DNA from: a virus
Length of the DNA: 34,939 nucleotides
IMG/VR virus record: IMGVR_UViG_3300009702_000056
Coordinates: 1-34,939 of that record
Strand: one strand, 5' to 3'
In this document: positions 16,711-25,459 of the stretch, in pieces
Position numbering within the stretch: position 1 is the first letter of the stretch
Layout of the letters: each line of letters begins with the position of its first letter
Program-made: the position numbers and the translations under genes
Notes under the pieces: generated by a model
The model's database searches: none
Seen by the model: only the letters and a program-made list of their open reading frames with translations
Told to the model about the DNA's origin: nothing

Positions 16711-16925
16711 GGATATCCCCCGGTAATCAAAAAATATTCAAATCGCAGCCACCTGGACTGCTTTGCATGATGCTCGATGTTCTTTTTTGTAGAGCTACGT
16801 TGTCGCTGTAAATAGCCCAAAAAATATGCTTCACCAGCTATCGCGCGTTCATGGGAATCGATTCTATCGCGCAGCTGTTGCAAGCGATCGCTCCTGGTAT
16901 GCGTCAATTCCACCACCTGGCGCAC
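16707..16925 (-). CDS. Small lysis-cassette protein
   Basis: 72 residues from GTG 16925. It is polar and basic, helical (RSDRLQQLRDRIDSHERAIAGEAYFL), with no membrane segment. It overlaps the end of the M15 endopeptidase gene by 22 bases and the holin start by 4, so it belongs to the lysis cassette. Function unknown. Confidence 0.6.
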   Translation of the reverse strand: MRQVVELTHTRSDRLQQLRDRIDSHERAIAGEAYFLGYLQRQRSSTKKNIEHHAKQSRWLRFEYFLITGGYP

Positions 16926-17275
16926 TGCTCACGTACATCGAAATGTGTAAATGTCAGGTAGCGTCCGAGCCCATGCGACCTTGGCCATAATTTATCAATG
17001 GCGTCGGCGACATCCGCCGGAATTACCCGCATGCAAACGATATCTGCGGCATTGCCTTTCAGATGCTGGCTGTTTGGCTTGCCGTCGATGTCTTTATTAT
17101 GTGAATATCACCTGTACCCGCTGATGATATGAATAGGGCAGCCTAACACATCGCGCAGCGTCTCCAGATCCTCGATCAATCGAGGGTTCGGATCTATAGA
17201 TTCACACGCGCCGCAGCGGCAGACAAATTCCTGCCGGCTGAAATGTTCTGATAGCTTTTGCTTTACTGTTTCCAT
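16904..17275 (-). pseudogene. M15-type peptidoglycan endopeptidase (endolysin) interrupted by in-frame TGA
   Basis: 123 codons plus stop from ATG 17275. The protein has the Zn-peptidase M15/DUF882 pattern: FSRQEFVCRCGAC near the start, IISGYR at 50-55, NSQHLKGNAAD with ligands H71 and D78, and LTFTHFDVR with H111. Codon 56 is TGA (17110-17108), exactly where the family usually has a Cys or Ser (GYRCPEHN versus GYR-stop-YSHN). Both sides are otherwise intact and in one frame. As written, the product ends before the zinc ligands and would be inactive. It sits in the lysis cassette next to the holin, so it would be one of two endolysins (the other is GH108 at 31331). Confidence 0.85.
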
Positions 17276-17519
17276 TGGATTTTGGAATATAAAGATCATC
17301 TCGCAATTTGTCGATGCGGTTGCTCAAGTCATGTATTTTCATGTCCATGGAATCAAATCGCGATAAAATTACCTGCTGTGTGCTATATAGCGTCACAGCA
17401 CCAGTCAGAGCGGCAATGATGATTGCCTGCAATATCCCTTTTGTATCCACCCGGTATCCCCACTCACTTTCTCGTCTATAAATAAACGGAGCATACCGTC
17501 CTATCATTTCTCCAAGCAT
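17202..17519 (-). CDS. Membrane protein with coiled coil, possible holin partner
   Basis: Up to 105 residues. After ~20 polar residues comes one membrane segment (TKGILQAIIIAALTGAVTLY) followed by a heptad-rich helix (DMKIHDLSNRIDKLRDDLY). This layout resembles XhlA/antiholin-type proteins. GTG 17451 or ATG 17519 may be the start. The C-terminal ~25 residues overlap the endopeptidase gene in another frame. Confidence 0.55.
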   Translation of the reverse strand: MLGEMIGRYAPFIYRRESEWGYRVDTKGILQAIIIAALTGAVTLYSTQQVILSRFDSMDMKIHDLSNRIDKLRDDLYIPKSNGNSKAKAIRTFQPAGICLPLRRV

Positions 17520-17522
17520 ACA

Positions 17523-17906
17523 TCACGCTGGTGCTGTGTATGTCAGGGACGATGTTGAAACTGTATCACCTGCACCAACGGCAACACTGGACAATTCGAT
17601 ATCACCGCCGCCACTGGTGGCCGTCACAGAGCCGCGCAGAACTTCGCCATTATCGCGGTCCTGCAATTTGAACAATGCGACAGTTCCTCCGACAGCATTG
17701 GTATCGTCGGCGATTGCAGCTGCCGTTGCAACACCAGTGGCAGCATTTCCAAATGCAGGATTAGTCATGGCCAATGATGCCACGGTGACATCTCCAGACG
17801 TCATATACACAAGATCGCCGCTGGCGTCTGTGGTGCCGGCATCGATCAAATCAACTACCGCGTTAGCTGCGACATTGCGTGTTGCTGTTGTATGTGTCAG
17901 TGCCAT
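17523..17906 (-). CDS. Small structural protein, unknown
   Basis: 127 residues, almost free of Cys and very rich in Ala, Thr, Ser, Val and Gly (THTTATRNVAANAVVDLIDAGT, SVAVGAGDTVSTSSL). This is typical of small virion beta proteins. It lies between the capsid block and the lysis cassette. Possibly a capsid decoration or neck protein. Confidence 0.62.
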   Translation of the reverse strand: MALTHTTATRNVAANAVVDLIDAGTTDASGDLVYMTSGDVTVASLAMTNPAFGNAATGVATAAAIADDTNAVGGTVALFKLQDRDNGEVLRGSVTATSGGGDIELSSVAVGAGDTVSTSSLTYTAPA

Positions 17907-17907
17907 G

Positions 17908-18258
17908 TTATGCTCCTGTTGTTCCAGAGCCAGTCAGCGAACCGGCCTGGCCCTCATCAAAATCAAAGGTGATCAGTCCGCCTTCGACATATTCCGCTTT
18001 ACCTGCATTCACCCACCCATCGACCACACTGGCAAAGGAATCTTCGAGACAGTAACTGACCTTGCCCTTCTGGAACAGGCTGCCGAACATCTCCATGTCC
18101 TTATGCATTTTGAACAGGCGCGCCTTTAACCAACGCTGGCACATTGTCTCCAGCTTGATGTTGTTGTCACGGATGGTATAGACCATCCCGGCAACGTAGT
18201 GCGTACCGTTGAATTCGCGGCTGGTGAATGTGTGCAGGCATTTGAATTTTCTAGCCAT
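17908..18258 (-). CDS. Unknown small head-region protein
   Basis: 116 residues. The N-terminal half (ARKFKCLHTFTSREFNGTHYVAGMVYTIR) is beta-rich and basic; the C-terminal tail is Gly-rich (GQAGSLTGSGTTGA). It sits between DUF2190 and the previous entry, one base apart. No family recognised. Confidence 0.62.
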   Translation of the reverse strand: MARKFKCLHTFTSREFNGTHYVAGMVYTIRDNNIKLETMCQRWLKARLFKMHKDMEMFGSLFQKGKVSYCLEDSFASVVDGWVNAGKAEYVEGGLITFDFDEGQAGSLTGSGTTGA

Positions 18259-18267
18259 GTTCTATCC

Positions 18268-18642
18268 TTATGCCAATGTTCCAGGAGCGCCTGGGAACTT
18301 GACTTTGATCGTCGTTACACCATTGCCGGCAGATTCAAATGCAACCGCGCCATCGCTGACATCACCGGCTGCAGCAGTAGCTGCGTTGTCGTCAAATGCT
18401 CCTGCAGACGAATCCCACATGACATATTCTCCCTGGGCAATCACAGCACCTGAAACTTTCGGAACAGTGTAAACACCATCGATGGCCACTGCGCCTGTCG
18501 CACCATTGACAATGTCAACCAGGGCAACGCCAAGTAGTGCGTCGCCGTTGGAGCCAATAACTACAACGTCGTCGCTTGAAATTGCTGCGCCCGCGTTGAC
18601 GTAATCGATAACTTCGCCGTTTTGTACAAAATTTTTAGCCAT
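18268..18642 (-). CDS. DUF2190 head protein
   Basis: 124 residues. NFVQNGEVIDYVNAGAAISSDDVV-type sequence, VVIGSNGDALLGVALVDI and GEYVMWDSSAGAF are characteristic of DUF2190, small proteins that decorate the capsid in many phages and follow the major capsid gene. It starts 23 bases after the capsid gene's upstream boundary in transcription order, which fits. Confidence 0.85.
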   Translation of the reverse strand: MAKNFVQNGEVIDYVNAGAAISSDDVVVIGSNGDALLGVALVDIVNGATGAVAIDGVYTVPKVSGAVIAQGEYVMWDSSAGAFDDNAATAAAGDVSDGAVAFESAGNGVTTIKVKFPGAPGTLA

Positions 18643-18665
18643 TTCTTCTAATCCTCAGTCAGCTG

Positions 18666-20843
18666 TTAAACGCCAGGGTTCTTGTAGGCGCCACGGAAAT
18701 CGATAGCAGCCACACCATAATCCAGGCGGACTTTCCACTGCATGCCATCGACATCGAAACCCTCCATGGAATCCAGGAATGGTTCACTATCGCCGTTCAA
18801 GAATGCCACCTCGATAACGGGTGCTTCGCCAGGCGCGGCAAACGTGTACCATTCTGTACCTGCAATGCGCGGAGAATCGACCACGTTACCAAATAGCCCG
18901 CGTGCCTTATTCGGCTTTTGCAGTTTGTTTGCCGTATCCGGATCGTATTGTGATTCGTTTATCACCCTGGCGTCGCCGCCTTTGTCCATGCCGCCCAACC
19001 AGATCGCAGGGCGCAGATCCAGGAACTCATTGCCAGAAATATCAGTCTGCTTTGCCATGGCAACGCGCGCCGCCTCGACTGTCGCCACGGTGACTGCCGC
19101 GCCAGCAGCAGCCAGGTTGCCATGGTTGGCATGAAACAGCACGATACCATCCGGCATCACAGGGTTGCTGGCCAGGAGCGCATAGACATCATTCTCGATG
19201 GTACGCCGCGCCGCTCTGCCCAACATTTGCGACAATCCAATAAACGCACCTAGATCATCATTAATGATGGTCTGTCTGCTGATATTGATGAGATTGCCTT
19301 TGGTTGTCGCGGTTATGGTGGCCTTTTCGCCATCCGGAATCGATTTGTTTTTGAACTCGGCGTTTTCTCCAAGCGCATCAATGTCACCAAATGACCCGGT
19401 ACGATAGCGGTTGTGTGCGCGGAAATCCGTCACCGAACCCGTTGCACAAAACTGGCTCCAGGTATCCGCCGCCTCGGCATAGGCCGCCTGCAATGTTTTA
19501 TGCATGGCATTTTCCAGCAGCACCGGGAAATCACTGGTCGATGTGGTAAATGCGCGCTTCACCATTTCCCGTTCGTCCAGACCTTTGTGAGACACGCCGG
19601 CACGCTCCAGGCAGGCTTTGGCAATTTCCGTCAGGCGCAAACCACGGAATTCATTAGCGCCATCGAATTTTTCCATGCCGGCACGGGCACGGATTGCCTG
19701 TACACCTGCATCGATAAATTTGTCACGCTGATCGGTGGTTACGGATGTATCACCACGCGATGTTTCTGCGTCGACGCGATCAGACCATGCTGCGAGCATC
19801 GTCTCTTTGGCGTCGGCGAGTTCTACGCCGCGTTCTACCAAGTCATTAGCAACCGTGTCGTCCACGCCTGCTTTTTTCGCAAATGTACGGATGCCTGATA
19901 CCCGCTCCCGTTCGGCCTTCAAAATTTCTTCTTTCTCTTTCATGCTCAATACCTTGTTATTACCAGTTTCTCCAATATCGCAGGATGACAACGATCTACT
20001 GCCGTCAGCCCTTGTTTCGTATGTACAACCATCGTTTTCCGCAGCCGCAATCAAGTCATCGAGCGATACACCCTCCAGCGTATCCGCGAACCCCTGCAAC
20101 CGCTCCACAGGTGGACAGTTGATTGATCCATCCAGAATCTGCGACACTGTTCCGGATTCGATGCCGGCCGCGCTGGCCATCGATGCAATAATGTCGGCGC
20201 GCAGATTGCTGTCTGTTTCCATACCGGAAATGGCGTCATCCAAAGCAGAAGCCAGGCTTGCGCCGCGATTGTTATTGACATCTGGCAACACAACCTGCAC
20301 TTCTCGTTTTTCTCCGTGGCCCTGATCACTGCGCACCTGGGCACCGGCATCGGCAGGAACGGATACTAACGACAGCTCTGCCGGCTCCCAGTCAGTCGCA
20401 CGGTAAACAGGCAGGCCATCGCGCAATTCTTCCTGTTTTTCCATTTTGTTGATGCTGTAGCCAACTGAGATGTTGCGAATAATGCCGTCCTTGACATCCT
20501 GTATAATAGGCTTCACTGCATCGCGTTCAGAAAATCTGACCGTTGCCCGGCCTTCATTGCCATCCAACCAGGCGCGCTCAACAACGCCAACGACATCATC
20601 AAGGCCCTGCCAATGGCTTGCCAGAAGAGGCGCACCATTATTCAAACGATCCATGCGGACTGCAGATTCATCCAGGCTGAGTTCTTCGATAAATTCTCTA
20701 TCCGCCCAGAAATCATAGCGCCGTACTTGCGCACCAGTGGTCCAGACCACATCTACAGTGCGCTGTTCCTCATCGAGTGTTTGCGGACTTACTGCAGACC
20801 GAAACTGCAGCTTTGCCGGAATTTTACGGGTTTGTATTTGCAT
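18666..20843 (-). CDS. Prohead protease fused to major capsid protein
   Basis: 725 residues. Residues ~1-190 form an HK97-type prohead serine protease with H77 (LLASHW) and S126 (IRNISVGYS). Residues ~200-320 form a linker with acidic and Gln-rich segments (MKEKEEILKAERERVSGIRTF), probably the scaffold/delta domain. Residues ~340-725 are the major capsid protein (DVYALLASNPVMPDGIVLFHANHGN, ...GMQWKVRLDYGVAAIDFRGA). Protease and capsid in one chain is an established arrangement in some phages; self-cleavage would release the mature subunit. It overlaps the portal gene by 20 bases. Confidence 0.9.
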   Translation of the reverse strand: MQIQTRKIPAKLQFRSAVSPQTLDEEQRTVDVVWTTGAQVRRYDFWADREFIEELSLDESAVRMDRLNNGAPLLASHWQGLDDVVGVVERAWLDGNEGRATVRFSERDAVKPIIQDVKDGIIRNISVGYSINKMEKQEELRDGLPVYRATDWEPAELSLVSVPADAGAQVRSDQGHGEKREVQVVLPDVNNNRGASLASALDDAISGMETDSNLRADIIASMASAAGIESGTVSQILDGSINCPPVERLQGFADTLEGVSLDDLIAAAENDGCTYETRADGSRSLSSCDIGETGNNKVLSMKEKEEILKAERERVSGIRTFAKKAGVDDTVANDLVERGVELADAKETMLAAWSDRVDAETSRGDTSVTTDQRDKFIDAGVQAIRARAGMEKFDGANEFRGLRLTEIAKACLERAGVSHKGLDEREMVKRAFTTSTSDFPVLLENAMHKTLQAAYAEAADTWSQFCATGSVTDFRAHNRYRTGSFGDIDALGENAEFKNKSIPDGEKATITATTKGNLINISRQTIINDDLGAFIGLSQMLGRAARRTIENDVYALLASNPVMPDGIVLFHANHGNLAAAGAAVTVATVEAARVAMAKQTDISGNEFLDLRPAIWLGGMDKGGDARVINESQYDPDTANKLQKPNKARGLFGNVVDSPRIAGTEWYTFAAPGEAPVIEVAFLNGDSEPFLDSMEGFDVDGMQWKVRLDYGVAAIDFRGAYKNPGV

Positions 20844-22227
20844 TCATATTTCCTGTGTTTTGATTTTGCAAACCGCCGTTGCCAGTTGTCTTGCGTGGAT
20901 CGCTGTCCAGAATCAAACCGAGAGCATCCAGAATCTCGTTGCTTTTTGCATATTCATTCAAAACCTGATCGGGATCGTATCCACGTTGCCGCAATGCCTC
21001 CGGCAATGTAGTCAGACCGGCACGAATGGCAGCGATGATTGGCGGCAATTCTTTTGCCGGATCGACCATCATGCGCGCCGGCGGCGTCCAGTCAACACTG
21101 GCGCCAGATAGCCCGGCAATATCGATAAACCATTGCGCCACACGATCGCACAGCCGCGGTATAAACAATTGCCAGCGCCAACTGTCGATGGATCGTCCAA
21201 ACTCCTGCCAGCCCATGCGTGCCGATGAGAAATTGACTTCAGACAGGTCGCCTGTCAGTGACTCGTAGGTGACGCCTAACCCAGCGGCAATGGCTTTCAG
21301 ATTTGCCTTTGTGTAGGGGCTATATTCAGCGGCAATTGGCGGGTTGGAAAACTCTATGGTGCGGCCCTGACGCATCAGATAAAGCGACCCGGATGTCAGC
21401 TCGGAAACATCGCTGAATTCTTCTTCAGTATCTTCAGGATCGTCCGTATAGATAAACCCGGCAAACAGATTCGCGAGCTTTTGCCTGTTAAGGAATACAT
21501 CCTCAAAAATATCGAGTTCGCGCAGGCGAATTATCACCGGTGCCAGCCAGGGCACGCCGCGTTCCTGGCCTGGCCGGTCGATACGAAACAAATGGATAAC
21601 TTCATTGGCTGGGACGCGGGAGTAAGAACTTGAAAGTCCGCCGAAATTGCGCCCGGATGTGCCAGGGTGATGTTTATACAGAAAATAAGCAACGCGCCTG
21701 CCGATCGCATCATACTCGATGCCGCGCTGGATGTAGCCACCGTTTCTCAGTGGTCCGTCGTTGTATTCATAGAAAAAATCCGGCTCCATCAGCTGCAACT
21801 GCATCGGCACGACCAGGCCGTCTTTTGTCTTGCGCGGCCGCAGACGAATCAGACATTCACCAGATTCAACCATGGCCCGCATTGCAGTCTGCTGTATGCC
21901 GAAGAAATTCGTCAGGCCCTGGGCGTCACACTGCGCCGTACCGGCCCATGCTTTCCACAGCGCCTCTATTGATTTGAGATTGCTCTTCCTGCGCGCGGAC
22001 CATTGCGCGCGGATACCCTGCCCGATGGTATTGTTGACAACCACAGACACGCCTTTCGCGGCCCAGGGGTTATTGCGGATGAGATCGCGGGAACGACTGC
22101 GAATAAGAGAGGGGTCATTGATGGCAGCATTGGCATCGGTCGCCGGTGTGCGCCAGTTTTTTGTTCTTGACGTGCGGCTGGCCGCGTCATAACGCCGCTT
22201 TTGCAAATTGACAACCTTGCCGCTCAC
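20824..22227 (-). CDS. Portal protein (lambda B family)
   Basis: 467 residues. It contains the lambda-portal core: GQGIRAQWSARRKS, EVIHLFRIDRPGQERGVPWLAP, ELDIFEDVFLNRQKLANLFAGF, LGVTYESLTGDLSEVNFSS and IPRLCDRVAQWFID. It forms the DNA entry dodecamer. It overlaps gpW by 4 bases and the protease-capsid gene by 20. Confidence 0.95.
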   Translation of the reverse strand: MSGKVVNLQKRRYDAASRTSRTKNWRTPATDANAAINDPSLIRSRSRDLIRNNPWAAKGVSVVVNNTIGQGIRAQWSARRKSNLKSIEALWKAWAGTAQCDAQGLTNFFGIQQTAMRAMVESGECLIRLRPRKTKDGLVVPMQLQLMEPDFFYEYNDGPLRNGGYIQRGIEYDAIGRRVAYFLYKHHPGTSGRNFGGLSSSYSRVPANEVIHLFRIDRPGQERGVPWLAPVIIRLRELDIFEDVFLNRQKLANLFAGFIYTDDPEDTEEEFSDVSELTSGSLYLMRQGRTIEFSNPPIAAEYSPYTKANLKAIAAGLGVTYESLTGDLSEVNFSSARMGWQEFGRSIDSWRWQLFIPRLCDRVAQWFIDIAGLSGASVDWTPPARMMVDPAKELPPIIAAIRAGLTTLPEALRQRGYDPDQVLNEYAKSNEILDALGLILDSDPRKTTGNGGLQNQNTGNMNANTNP

Positions 22228-22433
22228 AGCCCTTTCCCAGTCGCCAGCGTGACGAATCTTGACCGCGTTGCTGCAGGAGCTGCAATACCAAGCTCTGCGC
22301 GCATTGTATCCCGCAGGCGAATCATTTCCCCAAGCGAGTGATATGTAATCAGTCGATTGTTCAAGCGTACAGTCAGCGCACCCTGCGCAATTGCTGCTTC
22401 AAGCTTGTTTAGTTGGTCTGTGGAAAATGCCAT
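22224..22433 (-). CDS. Head-tail joining protein gpW
   Basis: 69 residues (lambda W is 68). FSTDQLNKLEAAIAQGALTV and YHSLGEMIRLRDTMRAELG match the gpW family almost throughout. It is a small alpha-beta protein plugging the portal. In lambda order W lies directly before B, as here. Confidence 0.9.
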   Translation of the reverse strand: MAFSTDQLNKLEAAIAQGALTVRLNNRLITYHSLGEMIRLRDTMRAELGIAAPAATRSRFVTLATGKGL

Positions 22434-22499
22434 GGATAAAGCATCTCATAGAACAATTGACAAAATAAGGCAAAAAATGACAAACGCAGTAATTTTTTT

Positions 22500-22766
22500 C
22501 TAATCATGTTTTTCGCCTTCTGTCTTCAAAATCCTATACACACTGCGTTCGGATATCCTGGCGCGTCTGGCGATCATTACCACACTTGCGCCATTCTCGT
22601 AAAGCTCCAGTATTTCCCGGTTGCGTTTTTCGTAATCGTTATGCGGAATATAAATGCGCTCACCACCAAGCCGCTGGACAAGCGACATCACCACATCACG
22701 CGCCATCCCATCATCGCCAATAACATCGCTGACAATATTGCACATTTCCTCTATCAATCCGCTCAT
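22500..22766 (-). CDS. Mor-like transcription activator
   Basis: 88 residues. The C-terminal helix-turn-helix (SVVMIARRARISERSVYRIL, about 63-82) and the preceding GGERIYIPHNDYEKRNREILE correspond to the Mu Mor/C family of activators. It starts in an ATGA overlap with the end of the large terminase gene. A Mor-type activator in the packaging operon suggests autoregulated late expression. Confidence 0.8.
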   Translation of the reverse strand: MSGLIEEMCNIVSDVIGDDGMARDVVMSLVQRLGGERIYIPHNDYEKRNREILELYENGASVVMIARRARISERSVYRILKTEGEKHD

Positions 22767-24808
22767 AGCAAGCTTGAATTCCTTTTCGGTTTTTTTACCT
22801 TTGGCTTGTTTGTTCTCTTTTTCAAGGCATCATCACGATCAACAACATTGCTATTCAGACCATGCTCAGCCGCCCAGGATGGCGGAGACGACCAATTGAA
22901 ACGGTCACTATTGAGACCAAGCTTCCAGCAACCAGCCAGGATGTAAACGCACAAATCGAGCGTCTCATTCCTGGGGCTGATTTTTTCCCACTTTCCATTG
23001 TCCTTTCTGACCTCTGCGCGCAACTCATCGAAAAAGCCCTCATCCAGCCACTGCGGGAAGTGCATGTACATACCGCCTGGCGATACCCGGCGCAATATCG
23101 ATGCAACAATGTCTTTAAAGAAATTTGTGTTCAGCAGAAATAGCGGGATCTCTTTCATTTGTCGCCCGGATGGATCTTTGCCATATGTCCCGATGATAGG
23201 CGATTCCATTTTTCCACCAGATCCGCCCTTGATCAGCATTACCTTGCCGGCCATCCCTGCCTTTCTGAGCTTTCTGTAAAACTGGTAAGCATTGTTTGTG
23301 GTGTCGCCCTCACCGCCAGTATCGATAACAGCTTTGTGAACCAGCATTTTTTTTCCTGATGATGTTTTGTAGCTGGCCATGATCACCCGTGGTATCAGCA
23401 ACTGCCAGTCTTCCAGGTAGCTGCCTGGGTTGATGCGCCTTTTTTCTGTTTCATTTTCCGTGAATGCAATATCGAATCTGTCGACTACCCATTGTTCCAA
23501 GCCGATGCCGATGGCATGCACCTGGACGACGAATCGCGACATTTTACCGCCCTGCACATCAACTGAGGCGATCAGAAGCCGGGCGTCATCTGGTACAAAG
23601 TAGCGGTCCAGATGTTCGACGCGCTCAGAAAGACCTTCCCTGTTTTCATTATCCACCAGGTGCTGCGGCATATACGGGGCACCAAAGCCAACATTGACCA
23701 CAGTTTTCAGATTTTCTTCCGACCCGGTTATGTCGTATTCACGATGGCTTTTCAGATATTTCTCCACGAGTGACGCCGGGTCTGAATAGGCTGCAAATAT
23801 GCCCGGAAACCAGAATGACGCTATCCTCCCGCCAACCGATTCACCAGTGATCTCGCCGTTTTCGATTTTGCAGCCTGCTGGCACCCATTTGCCGCCGGCA
23901 TTCATGCGACGTTTATGGTGTAAATCGATTTGGCAGCCATTCCGTGTTCATATGTATTTGACAGGAGTTGTCATAGCGGCAATTGTTGTCCCAAGTAAGT
24001 CGCGGTTATGCCCAAACATAAGACCACTCTCATCTGGTGGCGGCATGAAATATTCGTGACATTGTGGGCATTCAACATACCAACGACGCATATCTCCCAT
24101 GTTGAAAAGCGACAGAGCACCGCCGCATGGCGGCGCTTCATGCGGATGGTTTTTTTTCTTGCCTGAGTCTGTGATCTCGAATCCTGGCGACGTTTCCACC
24201 AGAGTCATGCCGCGGCTCAAATATTTAGCGGTGCGTTGCTGCGACAATGAGAAAGGCGACCCCTCTCCATCAACGTTCTGCGTCATCCTGTCGTAGTCTG
24301 TTATCAGCATATATTTCAACGGTTTCCCTGATATTTCATTGATCGATGGCCAGCGCTGGAATAAAATCGCCCCAGATTTAAAAACCTTGTCGTATGTATT
24401 ATCGCTTTTACTCCCAGGCGCCAACTCCATTTTCAGATCAGCACTATCTCTGAACGCGCGCTTTATGACCTGTGTATCAAAATCCCTGGCTGTCCCCTTG
24501 GTGGTTTGCATAATGAGAAAATCGGAAGGATCGCATTTGATTATGTATGCCATGGAGCAGGTCACCAGACCCTGGGTTTTCCCTGATTGCGCCGGACCAA
24601 CGAAGATGACCGCATCATATTTCCTGCTGCTAAGGCAGTCCATTGGCTCGATCATGTAAGGCGTCAACTCGGGATCCCATCGCTGAATCCCACCGCTTGC
24701 CGTGCGCACATTGACATACCGGCTTGCCGCTTCAGCCACGCTGATACGCTCAGGCGGGCGTATCATCTGCGCAATATCGCTCCTGATTGCTGACGCGGAT
24801 AATGTCAT
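22763..24808 (-). pseudogene. Terminase large subunit (gpA family) interrupted by in-frame TGA
   Basis: 681 sense codons in one frame, interrupted once by TGA at codon 287 (23950-23948). Before it: ATPase with FVGPAQSGKTQG (~69-80), KYMLITDYDRM as Walker B, and a zinc-type MRRWYVECPQCHEYF. After it: NGCQIDLHHKRRMNAGGKW, then the nuclease with LLIASVDVQGGK and HKAVIDTGGEGD. The local sequence VKYI-stop-TRNGCQI suggests a Cys at the stop (family pattern C-x4-C). Restart at ATG 23905 is possible but has no clear SD. Unless the stop is bypassed, packaging would fail and the prophage would be defective. Confidence 0.9.
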
Positions 24809-25296
24809 GCTGCATCCTCCAAAACACTAGCCCACTGCTCGCGAAGCGCATCGATGCGCTGTTCAACGCCAACAATGACATCAGGATCGATATTAAAATC
24901 ACGCTCCAGGATATCCGGCAATGTCTCAAGAATATGCAAGCCAGTCTGGGCAACTCTTGCCATTTCAGTACGAGCATCCGCAGCAGAAACCAGCAACCCG
25001 GCATCACGCTCAAATTTAATCCTGTCGTTTTCAGATTTATACCAATCGGACCGCTCCTTTGGCGTCATGGATGCAGGATCGTTAAGACCCTGCGATGCTG
25101 AAGTATCCGGAGCCAGGATAGCTTTTGCCGATGCACCGACAGGATAGACAGGATGCCCGCGGCGTTCACCAGAAGGATCAACAGATGCTTCACGCAGCCT
25201 CCGCTGCACAGTTTCCCTGGCAATATTGAATTCCCTGGATAGCTGATTAAGCGACCAGCTGAACCAGTCTTTCTGTGAAACGACAGTCGCAACCAT
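24805..25296 (-). CDS. Terminase small subunit, DUF1441 family
   Basis: 163 residues from ATG 25296. An N-terminal DNA-binding HTH (WSLNQLSREFNIARETVQRRL) is followed by DPASMTPKERSDWYKSENDRIKFE and the helical C-terminal region typical of DUF1441 (Nu1-like). It overlaps the large subunit start by 4 bases. It recognises phage DNA for packaging. Confidence 0.85.
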   Translation of the reverse strand: MVATVVSQKDWFSWSLNQLSREFNIARETVQRRLREASVDPSGERRGHPVYPVGASAKAILAPDTSASQGLNDPASMTPKERSDWYKSENDRIKFERDAGLLVSAADARTEMARVAQTGLHILETLPDILERDFNIDPDVIVGVEQRIDALREQWASVLEDAA

Positions 25297-25331
25297 AAAC
25301 AAAATATTCTATTATTTCAGTTTAATTTCAT

Positions 25332-25457
25332 TCACTTACGTGGACAATAAAAAGTAAGCTGAGACCCATAAGAGCACAAAAATTCAATTTTATCGCGGCC
25401 CTTTTTACCCGCATTTGCCAGTTCCAGGGAAGGACCCCGGGATTTATTAATCGACAT
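25332..25457 (-). CDS. Tiny conserved-looking protein, unknown
   Basis: 41 residues (MSINKSRGPSLELANAGKKG...CPRK). Its ATG is two bases after the stop of the upstream gene, consistent with coupling, and it ends with CSYGSQLTFYCPRK, a single Cys pair. Probably real by context, but too short to be sure. The rest of the gap to the terminase (25297-25331) shows nothing clear. Confidence 0.45.
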   Translation of the reverse strand: MSINKSRGPSLELANAGKKGRDKIEFLCSYGSQLTFYCPRK

Positions 25458-25459
25458 GA

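Noticed and set aside
17108-17110. Selenocysteine codon in the endopeptidase
   Set aside because: The Cys/Ser position next to GYR is not known as redox active, and I saw no convincing SECIS hairpin just after the TGA. A nonsense mutation is simpler.
19413-20325. Plus-strand frames inside the protease-capsid gene
   Set aside because: Composition and strand indicate shadows of the capsid gene; no recognisable protein.
20613-21977. Plus-strand frames across portal and capsid genes
   Set aside because: Overlap fully with the portal and protease genes and show no family features.
22763-24808. Frameshift between two terminase halves
   Set aside because: Translating across 23950-23906 shows both halves in the same frame with only a TGA, so this is a nonsense codon rather than a frameshift.
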